Source: Candidatus Omnitrophota bacterium (GTDB lineage Bacteria > Omnitrophota > Gorgyraeia > Aquiviventales > Aquiviventaceae). Taken from it: 28,369 bases of DNA. The notes under the pieces are model-generated. The model ran no database searches. It had not been told where the DNA came from and was given only the letters and a program-made list of their open reading frames with translations. Positions 27,163 to 28,369 of the stretch are shown piece by piece (the stretch's first letter is position 1; each line of letters starts with the position of its first letter). The position numbers and the translations under genes were made by a program. The stretch is from assembly GCA_016193195.1 (NCBI GenBank), contig JACPSQ010000028.1, positions 1 through 28,369 of the forward strand, written 5' to 3'.

Positions 27163-28369
27163 CACGTTTCATCCTGGGTGACGCGCAGGATCTCATCCAG
27201 CGTCGTGAGGCCCGCGGTGACCTTCTCCCAGCCGTCCTCCCGCATCGTCCGCATGCCCAGCTCGACGGCCGCGCGCCGAATGTCATCCGCGGAGGCTTTC
27301 CGCAAGATCAGCTCCTTGATGGGCTGCGACATGAGGAAGAATTCATAGATCGCGGTCCGCCCGAGGAACCCCGCTCGATGGCAGGCCTTGCATCCGCGGC
27401 CCTGGTAGACCCACTCCACGTCGGACCGGCCGGACGGCACCCGTTCTTTGCAGGAGGGACACAGCAAGCGGACCAACCGCTGTGCCAGAATGCACTCAAC
27501 CGATGACACGATGAGGTAGGGGTCGATCCCCATATCCATCAGCCGGGTGATCCCGCCTGTGGCATCGTTCGTGTGCAGCGTGGAGAGGACGAGATGCCCG
27601 GTGAGGGCGATCCGGATCGCGAGCTCCGCCGTTTCCAGATCCCGAACCTCCCCGACCATCATGACATTGGGGTCATGCCGGAGCATGCTGCGGAGCCCCC
27701 GCGCGAATGTCAGCCCGATCTGCGGATTCACGTGCACCTGGGTGATGCCTTCAAGCTCATACTCGATCGGGTCTTCGATCGTGATGAGCTTGCGTTCCTG
27801 GCTATTGATGGTCTTCAGGCACGCATAGAGGGTCGTCGTTTTTCCGCTGCCGGTCGGCCCCGTCACGAAAATCAACCCATGCGGCTTGCGGATGATCGTG
27901 GCGATGAGCTTGAGGTCTACCTCGCGAAAGCCCAGCTCCGCCAGGTCTAAGAGCATGTGGTTGGGGAGGATCCGGATGACCACGCTCTCCCCGGTCGACG
28001 TCGGCAGGACCGAGATGCGCAGGTCCAACTTCTCTTCACCGACCTTCACGCTGGCCCGGCCATCCTGCGGAAGCCGCCGCTCCACGATGTTCAAGGTCGA
28101 GAGCACTTTTACCCGGGAGATGATGGCGGGGAACAACTGACGGATCGTGGATGGGACATCCACCTCGTGCAGCATCCCATCGATCCGATAGCGCAGTTGC
28201 ACCTTTCCCCGGTAGGGCTCAAGGTGGATATCCGTCGCGCGCCGGTGGTGGGCCTCGAGGATCAGTTGATTCACAAGATTCACCACGGAGGCCTCATGAG
28301 CCAGTTGCTCGAGATCTTCGACGGCCTCATCCTCGACGCCCGCGAGGGGAGCCGTGCCCGCCCGTTCGG
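27162..28369 (-). CDS. gspE: GspE secretion ATPase, N-terminus outside window
   Basis: The last 400 or so residues of a T2SS motor ATPase; the frame is open to the window edge (upstream residues include VEDEAVEDLEQLAHEASVVN). ATPase core: RATDIHLEPYRGKVQLRYRI, Walker A (VTGPTGSGKTTTLYA), Asp box (LITIEDPIEYELEGI), Walker B (NVMMVGEVRDLETAELA), His box (LSTLHTNDATGGITRLMDMG) and zinc tetracysteine (CPSC, then CKAC), ending in a helical tail (VTAGLTTLDEILRVTQDE). All catalytic motifs are present. A GTG at 28286 would cut the conserved NLVNQLILEAH region short, so it is not the true start. Confidence 0.95.
   Translation of the reverse strand, partial: ERAGTAPLAGVEDEAVEDLEQLAHEASVVNLVNQLILEAHHRRATDIHLEPYRGKVQLRYRIDGMLHEVDVPSTIRQLFPAIISRVKVLSTLNIVERRLPQDGRASVKVGEEKLDLRISVLPTSTGESVVIRILPNHMLLDLAELGFREVDLKLIATIIRKPHGLIFVTGPTGSGKTTTLYACLKTINSQERKLITIEDPIEYELEGITQVHVNPQIGLTFARGLRSMLRHDPNVMMVGEVRDLETAELAIRIALTGHLVLSTLHTNDATGGITRLMDMGIDPYLIVSSVECILAQRLVRLLCPSCKERVPSGRSDVEWVYQGRGCKACHRAGFLGRTAIYEFFLMSQPIKELILRKASADDIRRAAVELGMRTMREDGWEKVTAGLTTLDEILRVTQDET

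Overview
The window is about 28.4 kb of GC-rich bacterial DNA, almost all coding and almost all on the minus strand, so genes read from high to low coordinates. It is devoted to type II secretion / type IV pilus (T2SS/T4P) machinery and two-component signalling. Many PilM/PilN/PilO-type platforms, PilM-PilN fusions, a four-helix-bundle (IVP) gene and repeat-encoded prepilin leaders suggest a candidate phylum of the Omnitrophota / PVC neighbourhood. That assignment is inference, because no rRNA or ribosomal protein marker is present.

Region A (28369 to 19546, minus) is one tightly overlapping T2SS operon: gspE (5' end outside the window), gspF, gspG, gspI, gspJ, gspK, a PilM-PilN (GspL-like) fusion, a GspM/PilO protein, a small exported coiled-coil protein and a SurA/PpiC-like exported foldase. 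A 284-bp MITE-like element with 26-bp terminal inverted repeats and a TAA target duplication sits between the gspL-like and gspM-like genes and supplies the stop codon of the former.

Region B (19522 to 18050) holds the only plus-strand gene, a soluble GAF histidine kinase. Just before it lies an 80-nt sequence that folds into a four-way junction with one unpaired junction base. The divergent side has a plausible sigma70 promoter for the next minus-strand operon.

Region C (18049 to 6069, minus) begins with a small excisionase-type HTH protein, a CHASE-like membrane histidine kinase, two CheY-like receivers and a third receiver cut off after about 39 residues. It continues with a second T4P/T2SS set: PilB/GspE, an IVP gene on a repeat-bounded insert, PilC/GspF lacking about 33 residues near its C-terminus, a GspG-like pilin, two more pseudopilins, a PilX-like protein with an F5/8-type (discoidin) domain, a PilM-PilN fusion, PilO and PilP.

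Region D (5944 to 1, minus) starts from its own probable promoter: a soluble histidine kinase with a degenerate GGDEF-like tail, a ParA/Soj ATPase, PilM, PilN, a PilO-PilP fusion and a secretin (PilQ/GspD) that runs off the window. The only outer-membrane secretin visible is in this third set, so region C at least may share it.

An unexpected theme is a class of small inverted repeats built from short tandem units (7 nt in the clearest cases, 9-12 nt in others) at gene junctions in regions A, C and D. They supply start codons and prepilin leader peptides to neighbouring genes, and one pair of arms encloses the IVP gene. Region C also shows three apparent internal truncations (receiver, GspF, PilX), which could be real decay or assembly artefacts.
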